Positions 41,890 to 50,586 of a DNA stretch of 64,000 nucleotides are shown piece after piece (position 1 is the stretch's first letter; the number at the start of each line of letters is the position of its first letter). This DNA comes from Okibacterium sp. HSC-33S16 (GTDB lineage Bacteria; Actinomycetota; Actinomycetes; Actinomycetales; Microbacteriaceae). Location: positions 62,001 to 126,000 of the forward strand of contig NZ_JALJZZ010000002.1 of the NCBI RefSeq assembly GCF_024171565.1, in the 5' to 3' direction. Made by a program: the position numbers and the translations under genes. A model generated the notes under the pieces. It had not been told where the DNA came from, ran no database searches, and worked only from the letters and a program-made list of their open reading frames with translations.

Positions 41890-42928
41890 CCGCGGACCGA
41901 CCGCGCTCGGCGGTGATGGCTCGCGGTGCTGCCGTTGACTTTCCCGGCTCAAACGCACACATCACGAGCGACTGGCGTTCGTGGTCGTCTGTCCCGTCGA
42001 GCTGCCCGATCAGCAGCTCGACGCCCCGACGCCCCAACTCGACGCTCGGTGCGCTCATCACGGTGAGTTCAGGTTCCGTCATGGCGGCCATCTCTCGCGA
42101 GGACGCGAGTGAGAGGATCGAGAGGTCCTCGGGCACGCTGATGCCGAGTCGGTGCAGCCCTGTGACGAGCCCGGGACCTGCGTGCTCATTCATCAGCAGA
42201 AGCGCCGTCAGATCGGGTGCTCCCTCCAGAAGAGCTGGTGCTGCGGCCCGGCCCGCGGCGGGGTTTTCGTCGCAGGTGGCCATAAAGGACGTCAGGCCGC
42301 GCTTGGTCATCTCGTCCTGATAGGCCTGGCGGATCCGGACAACCGGCCCGTAACCGCGTAGCGCCCCCCGACCGACGCCACCGTCAAGCAGACCGATGGA
42401 GGTGTGGCCCAGGCCGACGAAGTGGTCGACGGCCTGGGCCACGGTGTTTTCGAAGTCGATGTCGACGTAGTCGAGAGCGGACGGATCGGCGGTGCGTCCG
42501 ATCAGCGCGAACGGGGTGTTCGACTTCTGCAGCTGATCCACCCGTGGGTCGTCAACCTGCACCTCCATCAGAAGCACGCCGTCCACGAGCCCGGTCGACG
42601 TGAGCTCATCGAGTTCCGCGTCGTTGCCGGCCGGCCACAACACCAGGTTGTAGCCGTGCTCACTTGCCGTGCTGGCCGCACTCGTGAAGAAGTCAACAAC
42701 GGTTCCCCGGAAGCGGTGCTGCAGAGCGGGATAGAGCAGGGCGAGGATGTGTGTTCGCTTGCTGGCGAGAGCCCTTCCTACCGCGTTGCGACGGAATCCA
42801 AGCTCCTGCATCGCCGCTTCGACCCGGGCACGCGTGGCCGGCGAGACGGGCTTGCTGTTGTTGACGGTAAACGACACCGTGGCGATCGACACGTTCGCCA
42901 AACGGGCGACATCCTGCATGGTGGCCAC
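41867..42928 (-). CDS. LacI-family transcriptional repressor of the adjacent sugar locus
   Basis: The protein has 353 residues. The N-terminal HTH contains MQDVARLANVSIATVSFTVN with the hinge region VEAAMQELGFRRNAVGRALA. The remainder is a periplasmic-binding-protein-like effector domain ending with the usual EPELTVMSAPSVELGRRGVE motif. GTG 42928 is chosen because AAGGAAG lies 5-7 bp upstream; ATG 42919 is a close alternative. It is divergent from the ABC transporter operon across a 223-bp region with two mirror-image operators, so autoregulation and control of the transporter are both likely. Confidence 0.93.
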   Translation of the reverse strand: MATMQDVARLANVSIATVSFTVNNSKPVSPATRARVEAAMQELGFRRNAVGRALASKRTHILALLYPALQHRFRGTVVDFFTSAASTASEHGYNLVLWPAGNDAELDELTSTGLVDGVLLMEVQVDDPRVDQLQKSNTPFALIGRTADPSALDYVDIDFENTVAQAVDHFVGLGHTSIGLLDGGVGRGALRGYGPVVRIRQAYQDEMTKRGLTSFMATCDENPAAGRAAAPALLEGAPDLTALLLMNEHAGPGLVTGLHRLGISVPEDLSILSLASSREMAAMTEPELTVMSAPSVELGRRGVELLIGQLDGTDDHERQSLVMCAFEPGKSTAAPRAITAERGRSAVRTNEAR

Positions 42929-43029
42929 GATGCTTCCTTCCGAGCCAAATCCCGCGCGCTCGTCCTCGAGCACACTCGACTCGAAGTCTTGCACAAACCG
43001 ACGCTGTCTCCGGTCATGGGTCACGATCT

Positions 43030-43044
43030 GGTAAAGCGCTTAAC
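43030..43044. promoter_or_regulatory. LacI-type operator O1 (upstream copy)
   Basis: GGTAAAGCGCTTAAC contains the LacI-family core AAGCGCTT. It lies 8 bp upstream of the -35 box and 102 bp upstream of the lacI-type start. It is the exact reverse complement of the site at 43099-43113. Confidence 0.85.
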
Positions 43045-43051
43045 TTTTCTC

Positions 43052-43080
43052 TTGACACCCTCGCTCAAGGGGCACAGAAT
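43052..43080 (+). promoter_or_regulatory. Sigma-A-type promoter of the sugar transporter operon
   Basis: The perfect -35 TTGACA (43052-43057) lies 17 bp from CAGAAT (43075-43080, 4 of 6 to TATAAT). It lies between the two operators. The start codon of the binding protein is 72 bp downstream. Confidence 0.75.
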
Positions 43081-43098
43081 CGGTGGAACACCTTCTCA

Positions 43099-43113
43099 GT
43101 TAAGCGCTTTACC
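43099..43113. promoter_or_regulatory. LacI-type operator O2 (downstream copy)
   Basis: GTTAAGCGCTTTACC is an exact inverted copy of O1, centred 69 bp from it and just downstream of the transcription start expected from the promoter. Occupancy would block initiation or elongation, and the pair could loop. Confidence 0.85.
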
Positions 43114-43151
43114 GGAACATCGACGTCCCGACATTGGCAAGGGAGCCACTC

Positions 43152-44375
43152 ATGAAGAAACGCAGACTAACCACGTTGCTGGCAATCGCCGCGATCACTC
43201 CTCTCGCACTCACTGCCTGCGGCAGCGGTGGGGGAGGCGCTAAATCGGGAGGGGACCCCGACACCCTCACCGTCCTCGACTATTACAACAACGAGCCCGA
43301 CAAGACGCTCATTCAGGCGGCCATCGACAAATGCGCCGAAGCGCTCGATGTGAAGGTCAAGCGCGAAACGGTTCCGGGCAAAGACCTCATTCAGAAGGTC
43401 CTGCAGCGCTCGTCCTCGAAGACGCTGCCGGATGTGCTGATGCTCGACAACCCTGACTTGCAGGAGATCGCCGCAACCGGCGGACTCTCGCCGCTCAGCG
43501 ACTACGACATTGACACCTCTGGCTTCGCCGAGGGCATCCTCGACGCGGCCACCTACGAAGACGAGGTCTACGGACTGGCCCCCACCGTCAACACCCTCGG
43601 CCTGTTCTATAACGAAGATTTGCTGGCGGCAGCGGGAATCCAGCCGCCCACAACGTGGGACGAGCTCAAGACGGCCGCGTCGGCACTGACGACGGGGGAC
43701 CAGTATGGGCTCGCCTTCTCCGCCATCGCCACCTACGAGGGCAGCTGGCAGTTCCTTCCCTTCATGTGGACCAACGGCGGCGACGAAACCGAACTGGAAA
43801 CCCCCGAGGTCGCCGAAGCACTGCAGTTGTGGGTCGACCTTGTTGACAGCGGAGCGTCGTCGAAGAGCGTCCTCAACTGGTCGCAGGCCGACGTGAAGGA
43901 TCAGTTCGTTGCGGGAAAGGCCGCGATGATGATCAACGGCCCGTGGCAGATCCCGGCTCTGGCCGAAAGCCCCGACGTGAAGTGGGGCGCCGTGCAGGTT
44001 CCCGTGAACGAGATCGGCCAGACGCCCATTGCCCCGCTCGGCGGCGAGGTGTGGACAGTACCGGTGACCGGAAACGATGAGAAGCAGGGAAAGGCCGCGT
44101 CGTTCGTCGAGTGCATCTCGAGTGATGACAACCAGCTTGAGCTCGCCACCCAGCGGTTCACGGTGCCCACCAAGACGGCACTGGCTGACGAGTACGTGGA
44201 GGCGGTTCCCACCATGGAGGCGTTCACCGAACAGGTCGCAAATGCACGCTCGCGCACCGGCCAACTCGGCGAGGAGTGGCCCGAAGCCGCGACCGTCATT
44301 TACACGGCGATCCAACTTGCGCTGACCGGCCAGGCATCGGTCGAGGACGCATTCGCTCAAGCATCGGCTGGCTAA
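43152..44375 (+). CDS. Sugar ABC transporter substrate-binding lipoprotein
   Basis: The protein has 407 residues. The N-terminus MKKRRLTTLLAIAAITPLAL leads to a lipobox (LTACGS) with Cys23. It is an extracellular binding protein of family 1 (cluster D): YDIDTSGFAEGILDAATYED, VYGLAPTVNTLGLFYNEDLL, GAAMMINGPW-like segment AGKAAMMINGPWQIPALAES, and PLGGEVWTVPV. It delivers sugars or oligosaccharides to the permeases encoded next. ATG 43152 has GGGAG upstream. The frame is open six codons earlier, without ribosome signal. The ligand is unknown. Confidence 0.94.
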   Translation: MKKRRLTTLLAIAAITPLALTACGSGGGGAKSGGDPDTLTVLDYYNNEPDKTLIQAAIDKCAEALDVKVKRETVPGKDLIQKVLQRSSSKTLPDVLMLDNPDLQEIAATGGLSPLSDYDIDTSGFAEGILDAATYEDEVYGLAPTVNTLGLFYNEDLLAAAGIQPPTTWDELKTAASALTTGDQYGLAFSAIATYEGSWQFLPFMWTNGGDETELETPEVAEALQLWVDLVDSGASSKSVLNWSQADVKDQFVAGKAAMMINGPWQIPALAESPDVKWGAVQVPVNEIGQTPIAPLGGEVWTVPVTGNDEKQGKAASFVECISSDDNQLELATQRFTVPTKTALADEYVEAVPTMEAFTEQVANARSRTGQLGEEWPEAATVIYTAIQLALTGQASVEDAFAQASAG

Positions 44376-44421
44376 CCCGCCTCGGCAGGGTGTTTCGACG
44401 CGAGCTCTGAAAGGTTTACAG

Positions 44422-45405
44422 ATGTCACTGACACGTCTTCCCAGCGAATCGGCTCCGGCCGAGCGCGAGGGCGCGCCCCGTCGGAGCACCCTGCCCCCCA
44501 GCGAGAAACGCCGTCGGCTGCGGCGGCAGTTCTCGAAAGAGAACATCACCAAGGTCCTCTTTGTCGTTCCAGCGGCGCTGTACATCGTCTTGTTCTTTGG
44601 CTACCCCATCGTCAAAAACGTCGTGATGAGCCTCCAGGACTACACAACCAAGACGTTCTTCACGGGTGAGGCGCCCTGGGTGGGCCTCGACAACTACATC
44701 ACCGTGGTGTCGAGCAACCTGTTCTGGCCGTCGTTGACGAACACCGCGCTCTTCACCATCGGTTCGATCATCGGTCAGTTCGTCATCGGGCTCGCGCTCG
44801 CCGCGTTCTTCAAGCGCCGATTCCCGCTCAGCAATTTCCTCCGGTCGATGCTGCTTCTTCCCTGGCTGCTTCCGCTCATCGTGGCGAGCGCGACCTGGCG
44901 GTCGATCCTCGACCAGGACAGCGGAATCCTCAACCGATTCCTCGGCACCTTCGGGCTCGACTCGGTGCCCTGGCTGACCAGCCCGTCCGTCGCGCTGACC
45001 GCCGTGATTCTGGTCAACATCTGGGTCGGGATTCCGTTCAACGTGACGATTCTCTACGGCGGTTTGCAGGACATTCCGGACGAACTGTACGAAGCCGGGG
45101 CGCTCGACGGAGCCACCGGGTGGAAGGCGTTCTGGCACATCACCTGGCCCAACCTGCGCCCGGTCGTCAGCGTGGTGCTGCTGCTCGGCGTGGTTTACAC
45201 GCTCAAGGTGCTGGACATCATTCTCGGTCTCACCAACGGTGGGCCAGCGAACGCGACGCAGACGCTCGCGATTCGCTCCTACCAGGAGTCGTTCGTGAAC
45301 TTCGAGTTCGGTGTCGGCGCCGCGTTCAGCAACATCCTCATTCTCATCTCCCTGTTGTTCGCGATCATCTACCTCCGCGCCAATCGGCGCCAGGTCGACG
45401 AGTAA
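44422..45405 (+). CDS. Sugar ABC transporter permease (MalF/UgpA-type)
   Basis: The protein has 327 residues. A basic N-terminal tail of ~40 residues precedes six hydrophobic segments. The cytoplasmic EAA loop that contacts the ATPase reads YEAGALDGATGWKAFWHITW followed by PNLRPVVSVVLLLG. It starts 46 bp after the binding-protein gene, with GAAAGG before the ATG, and is followed after 10 bp by the second permease. No ATP-binding subunit is encoded in this locus, so a shared MsiK/MalK-type ATPase elsewhere is assumed. Confidence 0.94.
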   Translation: MSLTRLPSESAPAEREGAPRRSTLPPSEKRRRLRRQFSKENITKVLFVVPAALYIVLFFGYPIVKNVVMSLQDYTTKTFFTGEAPWVGLDNYITVVSSNLFWPSLTNTALFTIGSIIGQFVIGLALAAFFKRRFPLSNFLRSMLLLPWLLPLIVASATWRSILDQDSGILNRFLGTFGLDSVPWLTSPSVALTAVILVNIWVGIPFNVTILYGGLQDIPDELYEAGALDGATGWKAFWHITWPNLRPVVSVVLLLGVVYTLKVLDIILGLTNGGPANATQTLAIRSYQESFVNFEFGVGAAFSNILILISLLFAIIYLRANRRQVDE

Positions 45406-45415
45406 GGAGCCGGAC

Positions 45416-46279
45416 ATGGCCATCGTCCCCGTTGTCCTGCCGCACGCGGCAGCCAGCCGCCGCCGACAGAAACAGAACACCCGGTCCGCCGGATACACCG
45501 CCCTCGGTATCGTCTTCCTGGCGATCATGCTGTTTCCGGTTTACTGGATGATCAACGCGTCACTGCAGCCGTCCGGCAACACACTGACCGCCGACATCTT
45601 CCCGTTCAACCCGAGCTTCGCCGGGTACGAAAAGGCGATCGCCGATCAGGGCGGCAACCTCGTGACGAGCCTGATCATCTCGCTCGGCACCGTCGTTCTC
45701 AGCCTGCTTATCGCTGCTCCGGCCGCATACGCCCTGGCGCAATTCCGCTTTCGATGGATCAACGTTGCGCTGTTGGCCATCATCATTTCCCAGATGATCC
45801 CGGGCATCGTCATCGCCAACGCGCTCTACGCCGCGTACAACGACCTCGGCCTGCTCAACTCGATTCCCGGGCTGATCCTCGCCGACGCGTCACACGCCAT
45901 TCCCTTCGCGATCCTCATCCTTCGCGCGTTCATGATCGGTATTCCGCCGTCGATCGTGGAAGCGGCGCGCGTAGACGGCGCCGGCCTGGTGCGCGCATTC
46001 GTGTCGATCGTCGTCCCCATCAGTCGAAATTCGCTCATCACGGCTGGCCTCTTCGCGTTCCTGTTCTCATGGAGCGACTTCCTCTTCGCGTTGACCCTGA
46101 CGACAACGGATGAGGTGCGGCCGGTGACGCTGGGCATCTACCAGTACCTCGGAACCCAGGTTTCGAACTGGAGCGCGGTGATGGCGACCGCCGTGCTGTC
46201 GTCGGTCCCGGCGATCGTGCTGCTCATTCTCGCCCAGAAGTACATCGCAGCGGGGGCAACCGGCGGCGCTGTGAAATAG
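45416..46279 (+). CDS. Sugar ABC transporter permease (MalG/UgpE-type)
   Basis: The protein has 287 residues and six hydrophobic segments. The signature near the start is [16 protein letters not shown]. The EAA loop reads [20 protein letters not shown] followed by [22 protein letters not shown] 45416 has AAGGAG at 45404-45409 and gives [14 protein letters not shown]. The frame open from 45311 overlaps the upstream permease and is not used. It pairs with the permease gene before it to form the heterodimeric channel. Confidence 0.94.
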   Translation: MAIVPVVLPHAAASRRRQKQNTRSAGYTALGIVFLAIMLFPVYWMINASLQPSGNTLTADIFPFNPSFAGYEKAIADQGGNLVTSLIISLGTVVLSLLIAAPAAYALAQFRFRWINVALLAIIISQMIPGIVIANALYAAYNDLGLLNSIPGLILADASHAIPFAILILRAFMIGIPPSIVEAARVDGAGLVRAFVSIVVPISRNSLITAGLFAFLFSWSDFLFALTLTTTDEVRPVTLGIYQYLGTQVSNWSAVMATAVLSSVPAIVLLILAQKYIAAGATGGAVK

Positions 46280-46350
46280 GCCGCGTGCGTTCGCCGCTCG
46301 CCGGCATCCGCTCTTCTTTTCATTCACTTCACACAGGTAAGGAAACATCC

Positions 46351-47130
46351 ATGTCGAACACCACCTCTCCGATCCGCGTCGTTGTTTGGGGCGAGAATCG
46401 CCACGAGCAAGAGCAGCCCGAAATCGCCGAAATTTATCCGGATGGTATGCACAACACCATCCGAGAGGGGATTGAGGAGAACCTCGGCTCTGCGGCCTCG
46501 GTCACCACAGTGACCCTCGATGACCCGGAGCACGGCCTCACTGACGAGGTGCTTCGGAACACTGACGTGCTCGTGTGGTGGGGTCACGCTGCGCACGGCG
46601 AGGTCAGCGACGAGGTTGTCGACCGGGTACACAGGCACGTTCTGGCCGGAATGGGACTCCTCGTGCTGCACTCGGGGCACTGGTCGAAGATTTTCGGCAA
46701 GCTCATGGGCACCTCGTGCACGCTGCGCTGGCGGTCGGAGCAGGATCGCGAACTCGTGTGGACCGTTGATCCCACGCACCCGATCACCCAAGGGGTCCCA
46801 CACCCGTTCATCATTCCCCAGCAGGAAATGTACGGCGAGTTCTTCGACGTGCCCGCACCGGACGAGCTCATCTTCCTTTCGACATTCAGTGGGGGAGAGG
46901 TGTTCCGCAGCGGTATGACCTACAAGCGCGGCTTCGGCAAGATCTTCTTCTTCAGCCCCGGCGACCAGGATTACCCGGTCTACCACCAGAAGGAAGTGCG
47001 TCGGGTGATCGCGAATGGCGTGGAGTGGGCGGTGACCGTGCGGCCTGAGCGTACGGATCCGGAACTGTTGCGGTACGAAACCGAGGACTTCTACAACGGT
47101 CACGGCTATCAGGGAGCGATGGCCAATTGA
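46351..47130 (+). CDS. ThuA-like domain protein (trehalose utilisation type)
   Basis: The protein has 259 residues. The glutamine-amidotransferase-like fold of ThuA shows [20 protein letters not shown] at the start, then [40 protein letters not shown] and [20 protein letters not shown]. ThuA proteins occur in sugar loci with Gfo/Idh/MocA dehydrogenases and are thought to take part in disaccharide keto-derivative metabolism. Their precise reaction is not known. A clear GTAAGGAAAC site precedes ATG 46351. The next gene overlaps by TTGA, so the two are coupled. Confidence 0.92.
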   Translation: MSNTTSPIRVVVWGENRHEQEQPEIAEIYPDGMHNTIREGIEENLGSAASVTTVTLDDPEHGLTDEVLRNTDVLVWWGHAAHGEVSDEVVDRVHRHVLAGMGLLVLHSGHWSKIFGKLMGTSCTLRWRSEQDRELVWTVDPTHPITQGVPHPFIIPQQEMYGEFFDVPAPDELIFLSTFSGGEVFRSGMTYKRGFGKIFFFSPGDQDYPVYHQKEVRRVIANGVEWAVTVRPERTDPELLRYETEDFYNGHGYQGAMAN

Positions 47131-48263
47131 GCGCAGTGTCGTTTCCTGTGATCGGCGGGAACCAGCCGATCCGCGTGGTGCAGGTTGGCGCCGGGGGGAT
47201 GGGCCGTAACTGGATTCGCGTGTTGACCCAGTCGCCAGACGTTGAGCTGGTCGGTCTCGTCGACCTCAATGTGGCAGCAGCGGAGACCGCTCTGGAAGAG
47301 GCTGGGCTTCACGGTGTCATCGTCGGCACCAACCTCACTGAGGTCGCGACCGCCTCGAAAGCACAGGCGGTCGTGAATGTCACCATCCCGGCGGCGCATC
47401 ACCCGGTGAACGTTGAGGCGCTCTTTGCCGGACTGCCCGTTCTGTGCGAAAAGCCGGTCGCGCCCACCGTCGCCCAGGGGCTGGCCCTCGCCGCGGCCGC
47501 GGAGGTCAGTGGGCAATTGCTGATGATCAGCCAGTCTCGCCGTTACTACCGCACGCTCGCCGCGTTCCGCGCGGACCTCGCGCGGCTCGGTGAGGTCGGG
47601 GTGGTCACGACGGAGTTCTTCAAAGCGCCGCACTTCGGCGGATTCCGTGAGGAGATGGAACACGTGCTGCTCGTCGACATGGCGATCCATCAGTTTGACG
47701 CCGTGCGGTATCTGCTCGATCGAGACCCGGTGTCGGTCTATTGCGAGGAGTTCAATCCCGGCTGGAGCTGGTACTCCGGCGACGCCGCAGCGACCGCGGT
47801 ATTCGAGTTTGAGGGTGGCACCCGGTACGTCTACACGGGCAGCTGGTGTGCTGACGGGCTCGAAACATCGTGGAACGGCAGTTGGCGCGCGAATGCTGCG
47901 GGAGGATCTGTGCGCTGGGACGGCGAGGGCGACCCGGTCGTCGAGCGGGTGGCGGCCTCGGACCCGTCCGGAACCCCCGGTGGGTCGGTAACGTCTGATG
48001 TCGACAGCGGCGAGGCCGAGGAAATTGCCGGGGCGCTTGCCGAATTTGTGGCCGCGCTTCGCACGGGCGTCGTGCCATCGGGCGAGGTGCACTCCAATGT
48101 CTACAGCCTGGCGATGGTGGAAGCCGCCGTGCTCTCGTCGTCCACGGGCGCGAAGGTCCGGATCGCCGACGTGCTGGAGGCGGCATACGTCGACGCGGTA
48201 CGAACCGAGGCTCGCACCGATGTGAGGGATGCGCTCGAGCAATGGGGGTCCCCGTTGGGGTGA
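47127..48263 (+). CDS. Gfo/Idh/MocA-family NAD(P)-dependent sugar dehydrogenase
   Basis: The protein has 378 residues. The Rossmann fold starts [19 protein letters not shown]. The dehydrogenase motif [20 protein letters not shown] contains the catalytic EKP lysine. The C-terminal sheet domain includes [20 protein letters not shown] with the conserved His. The start is TTG 47127 overlapping the ThuA stop (TTGA); GTG 47136 is an alternative. With ThuA it probably oxidises or isomerises the imported sugar. It is the last gene of the LacI-controlled operon. Confidence 0.93.
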   Translation: MSAVSFPVIGGNQPIRVVQVGAGGMGRNWIRVLTQSPDVELVGLVDLNVAAAETALEEAGLHGVIVGTNLTEVATASKAQAVVNVTIPAAHHPVNVEALFAGLPVLCEKPVAPTVAQGLALAAAAEVSGQLLMISQSRRYYRTLAAFRADLARLGEVGVVTTEFFKAPHFGGFREEMEHVLLVDMAIHQFDAVRYLLDRDPVSVYCEEFNPGWSWYSGDAAATAVFEFEGGTRYVYTGSWCADGLETSWNGSWRANAAGGSVRWDGEGDPVVERVAASDPSGTPGGSVTSDVDSGEAEEIAGALAEFVAALRTGVVPSGEVHSNVYSLAMVEAAVLSSSTGAKVRIADVLEAAYVDAVRTEARTDVRDALEQWGSPLG

Positions 48264-48300
48264 GCGCGACGGAGGCGCCTTACTGCGGACAGAAAGCATC

Positions 48301-48325
48301 CGTTTTCGAAACATTCATGAAAACG
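48301..48325. promoter_or_regulatory. Inverted repeat CGTTTTC-N11-GAAAACG
   Basis: Perfect 7-bp arms (48301-48307 and 48319-48325) with an 11-bp AT-rich spacer lie 38 bp after the Gfo/Idh/MocA stop and upstream of the SDR gene. It could end the sugar operon weakly or act as an operator; the short loop-to-stem ratio favours a protein-binding site. Confidence 0.4.
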
Positions 48326-48333
48326 AATAAAAC

Positions 48334-48364
48334 TGACCGGTTCTTGTTGGCTTAAGTGACCGGT
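48334..48364. promoter_or_regulatory. Direct repeats of TGACCGGT upstream of the SDR gene
   Basis: TGACCGGT occurs at 48334-48341 and 48357-48364, a 23-bp period, and the second copy extends into the palindrome GACCGGTC. It lies 50-80 bp upstream of ATG 48414. This resembles a TetR- or GntR-type operator pair, but no regulator gene of such a family is adjacent. Confidence 0.45.
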
Positions 48365-48413
48365 CGTTCGGGCCGGCCTTCGATGTGCCCCTCGCGGGCG
48401 TCAAGGAGAAATC

Positions 48414-49166
48414 ATGGCTGAGAAGTTTGCAGGAAAGATCGCTGTCGTCACCGGTGGCGGCTCGGGAATCGGCAAGGCCGTCGCGACAGCGCTGGCCGCT
48501 GAGGGCGCGAGTGTCGTCATCAATGACCTGAAGCTCGAGGTGGCGCAGTCCGTCGTTGACGAGATCACGGCAGCCGGCGGGACAGCCGTTGCCATCGCCG
48601 GTGACGTCTCGAATGCCGATGACGTGAAGGCGGTTGTCGAGAAGGCGGTCGACACCTACGGCGGCCTGCACCTCGCTTTCAACAACGCCGGAATCGGCGG
48701 CCCGCAGGGACCCGTTGCCGACATCGACATCGCCGGATACCGCGCGCTGATGGGAGTCAACCTCGACTCCGTCTTCTACGGAATGCACTTCGAGGTACCC
48801 GCGATTCTCGCCGCCGGCGGGGGAGCGATCGTCAACACGTCGTCCATTCTCGGAGTCGTCGGTGACGCCAACGCGCTGCCGTATGTCGCCGCCAAGCACG
48901 GCGTCGCCGGAATGACCAAGGCCGCGGCGATCAGCTACGCGGATCAGGGCATCCGGATCAACTCGGTACACCCGGGTTACATCGACACCCCACTGCTTCA
49001 GGGTATGCCTGAGGAGGCATACAACGGACTGGTCGCCAAGCACCCGATCGGACGACTGGGTGCTTCGGAGGAAGTCGCCAAGGTCGTGCTCTTCCTGCTC
49101 TCGGACGACGCGTCGTTCGTGACCGGCTCGCAGTATCTTGTCGACGGTGGCTACACAGCCCAGTAA
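48414..49166 (+). CDS. Short-chain dehydrogenase/reductase, glucose 1-dehydrogenase-like
   Basis: The protein has 250 residues. The classical SDR motifs are all present: cofactor loop TGGGSGIGKA (residues ~14-23), DVSNADD, NNAGIGG, catalytic Ser in IVNTSSILG, and Tyr-x-x-x-Lys in YVAAKHG. The C-terminal motif is DDASFVTGSQYLVDGGYT. A strong ribosome site (AAGGAGAAATC) precedes the ATG. It stands alone, preceded by TGACCGGT repeats. The substrate is unknown. Confidence 0.92.
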   Translation: MAEKFAGKIAVVTGGGSGIGKAVATALAAEGASVVINDLKLEVAQSVVDEITAAGGTAVAIAGDVSNADDVKAVVEKAVDTYGGLHLAFNNAGIGGPQGPVADIDIAGYRALMGVNLDSVFYGMHFEVPAILAAGGGAIVNTSSILGVVGDANALPYVAAKHGVAGMTKAAAISYADQGIRINSVHPGYIDTPLLQGMPEEAYNGLVAKHPIGRLGASEEVAKVVLFLLSDDASFVTGSQYLVDGGYTAQ

Positions 49167-49199
49167 TCGCGATCGGCGGGCGCGTGATTGGATGGAACC

Positions 49200-50492
49200 A
49201 TGACGAACGCGCCCGCCCGAACCGAATCCGTCGCCGACTACATCGAGGACTTCGGTCGGTTCATCGCCGCGAGCCCGTCGTCGTATCACGCGGCCGCCGA
49301 GGTGGCCCGAAGGCTCGATGGTGAGGGTTTCACGCGGCTCAACGAGTCGGAGGACTGGCCGACCGGGGCAGGAAAACGCTACGTCGTTCGAGACGGAGCG
49401 GTGATCGCGTGGAGCCAGCCCAAGGCATCCGTTTCGACAACGCCTTTTCGAATTTTAGGTGCGCACACCGACTCGCCCGGCTTCAAGCTCAAGCCGAAAC
49501 CGACCATCGGATCGCACGGTTGGCTACAGGCCGGCGTTGAGATCTACGGTGGGCCGCTCGTCAACTCCTGGCTCGACCGTGAACTCGAACTGGCGGGGCG
49601 GCTGGTCACCCGTGATGGCCGCGAGTATCTCGTGCGGACCGGGCCTTTCCTGCGGATCCCGCAACTCGCCATTCACCTGGACCGGGATGCGAACAGCGGG
49701 CTGACGCTCGACCGGCAGCGCCACACCACACCTGTTTTCGGTGTGGGTGACGCGAGCCAGGCCGACCTGATCGGCCATCTGGCCAAAATCGCCGGGATCG
49801 ACGGCTGGGACGTCGCTGGCTACGACGTGCTGACCGCTGACACCCAGGAGCCACGCCGATTTGGCTTGGGGAATGGGTTCTTCGCGGCCGGGAGAATGGA
49901 CAACCTCTCCTCGGTGTACGCCGGACTCATCGCTCTGCTCGATGCGCCGGACGACGCTGCCCAGATCAACGTGCTCGCGGCTTTCGACCACGAAGAGCTC
50001 GGCTCGAACTCTCGATCCGGCGCCTCGGGTCCGATGCTCGACGATGTGCTGTCTCGAATCGGCGCCGGGCTCGGCGCGACGGTGTCGGACAAGCTGCGGG
50101 CGTATGCCGAGTCGTGGTGCCTGTCCGCCGACGCGGGCCACTCGGTGCACCCGAACTACCCGGAAAAGCACGACCCGGTGAACGCTCCGGTGATGGGCTC
50201 GGGCCCGTTGCTCAAGATCAACGCCAACCAGCGCTACGCGACCGACGCCGCCGGTGCGGCGCTGTGGGCCCGAGCCTGCGCGGCGGTGGACGTCTCGTAC
50301 TCCGAGTTCGTCTCGAACAACACTGTGCCGTGCGGCTCAACGATCGGCCCGCTGACCGCAACCCGGCTCGGCATCAAGGTGCTCGACGTCGGGGTGCCGC
50401 TGCTCTCGATGCACTCGGCTCGCGAACTCGCGCACGTGAACGACCTGGTCGGGCTGTCGCGGGCCATCGGGTCGTTCTTCGCCGGAGCCTGA
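49200..50492 (+). CDS. apeB: M18 family aspartyl aminopeptidase
   Basis: The protein has 430 residues and is a dinuclear zinc aminopeptidase that removes N-terminal acidic residues in the cytosol. The motifs GAHTDSPGFKLKPKP (metal His and Asp), AAGRMDNLSSVYAGL, AAFDHEELGSNSRSG (catalytic Glu region), SADAGHSVHPNYPEKHDP and PLLSMHSARELAHVND (last His) cover all known ligands. ATG 49200 is chosen; an in-frame TTG four codons upstream is less likely. The length is normal. Confidence 0.94.
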   Translation: MTNAPARTESVADYIEDFGRFIAASPSSYHAAAEVARRLDGEGFTRLNESEDWPTGAGKRYVVRDGAVIAWSQPKASVSTTPFRILGAHTDSPGFKLKPKPTIGSHGWLQAGVEIYGGPLVNSWLDRELELAGRLVTRDGREYLVRTGPFLRIPQLAIHLDRDANSGLTLDRQRHTTPVFGVGDASQADLIGHLAKIAGIDGWDVAGYDVLTADTQEPRRFGLGNGFFAAGRMDNLSSVYAGLIALLDAPDDAAQINVLAAFDHEELGSNSRSGASGPMLDDVLSRIGAGLGATVSDKLRAYAESWCLSADAGHSVHPNYPEKHDPVNAPVMGSGPLLKINANQRYATDAAGAALWARACAAVDVSYSEFVSNNTVPCGSTIGPLTATRLGIKVLDVGVPLLSMHSARELAHVNDLVGLSRAIGSFFAGA

Positions 50493-50586
50493 TCGGCCGG
50501 TGTCACCTCGATGCGCGATGGTCGCGCATGGATCCGGCTCACGCAAGCCCGAGGTGCCGTTCGGCTCACCTGCTTAGGCTGGATTC

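Noticed and set aside
43167-44585. 472-codon minus-strand frame over the sugar-binding protein
   Set aside because: Antisense shadow of a well-supported lipoprotein and permease; high-GC codon bias keeps the opposite frame open.
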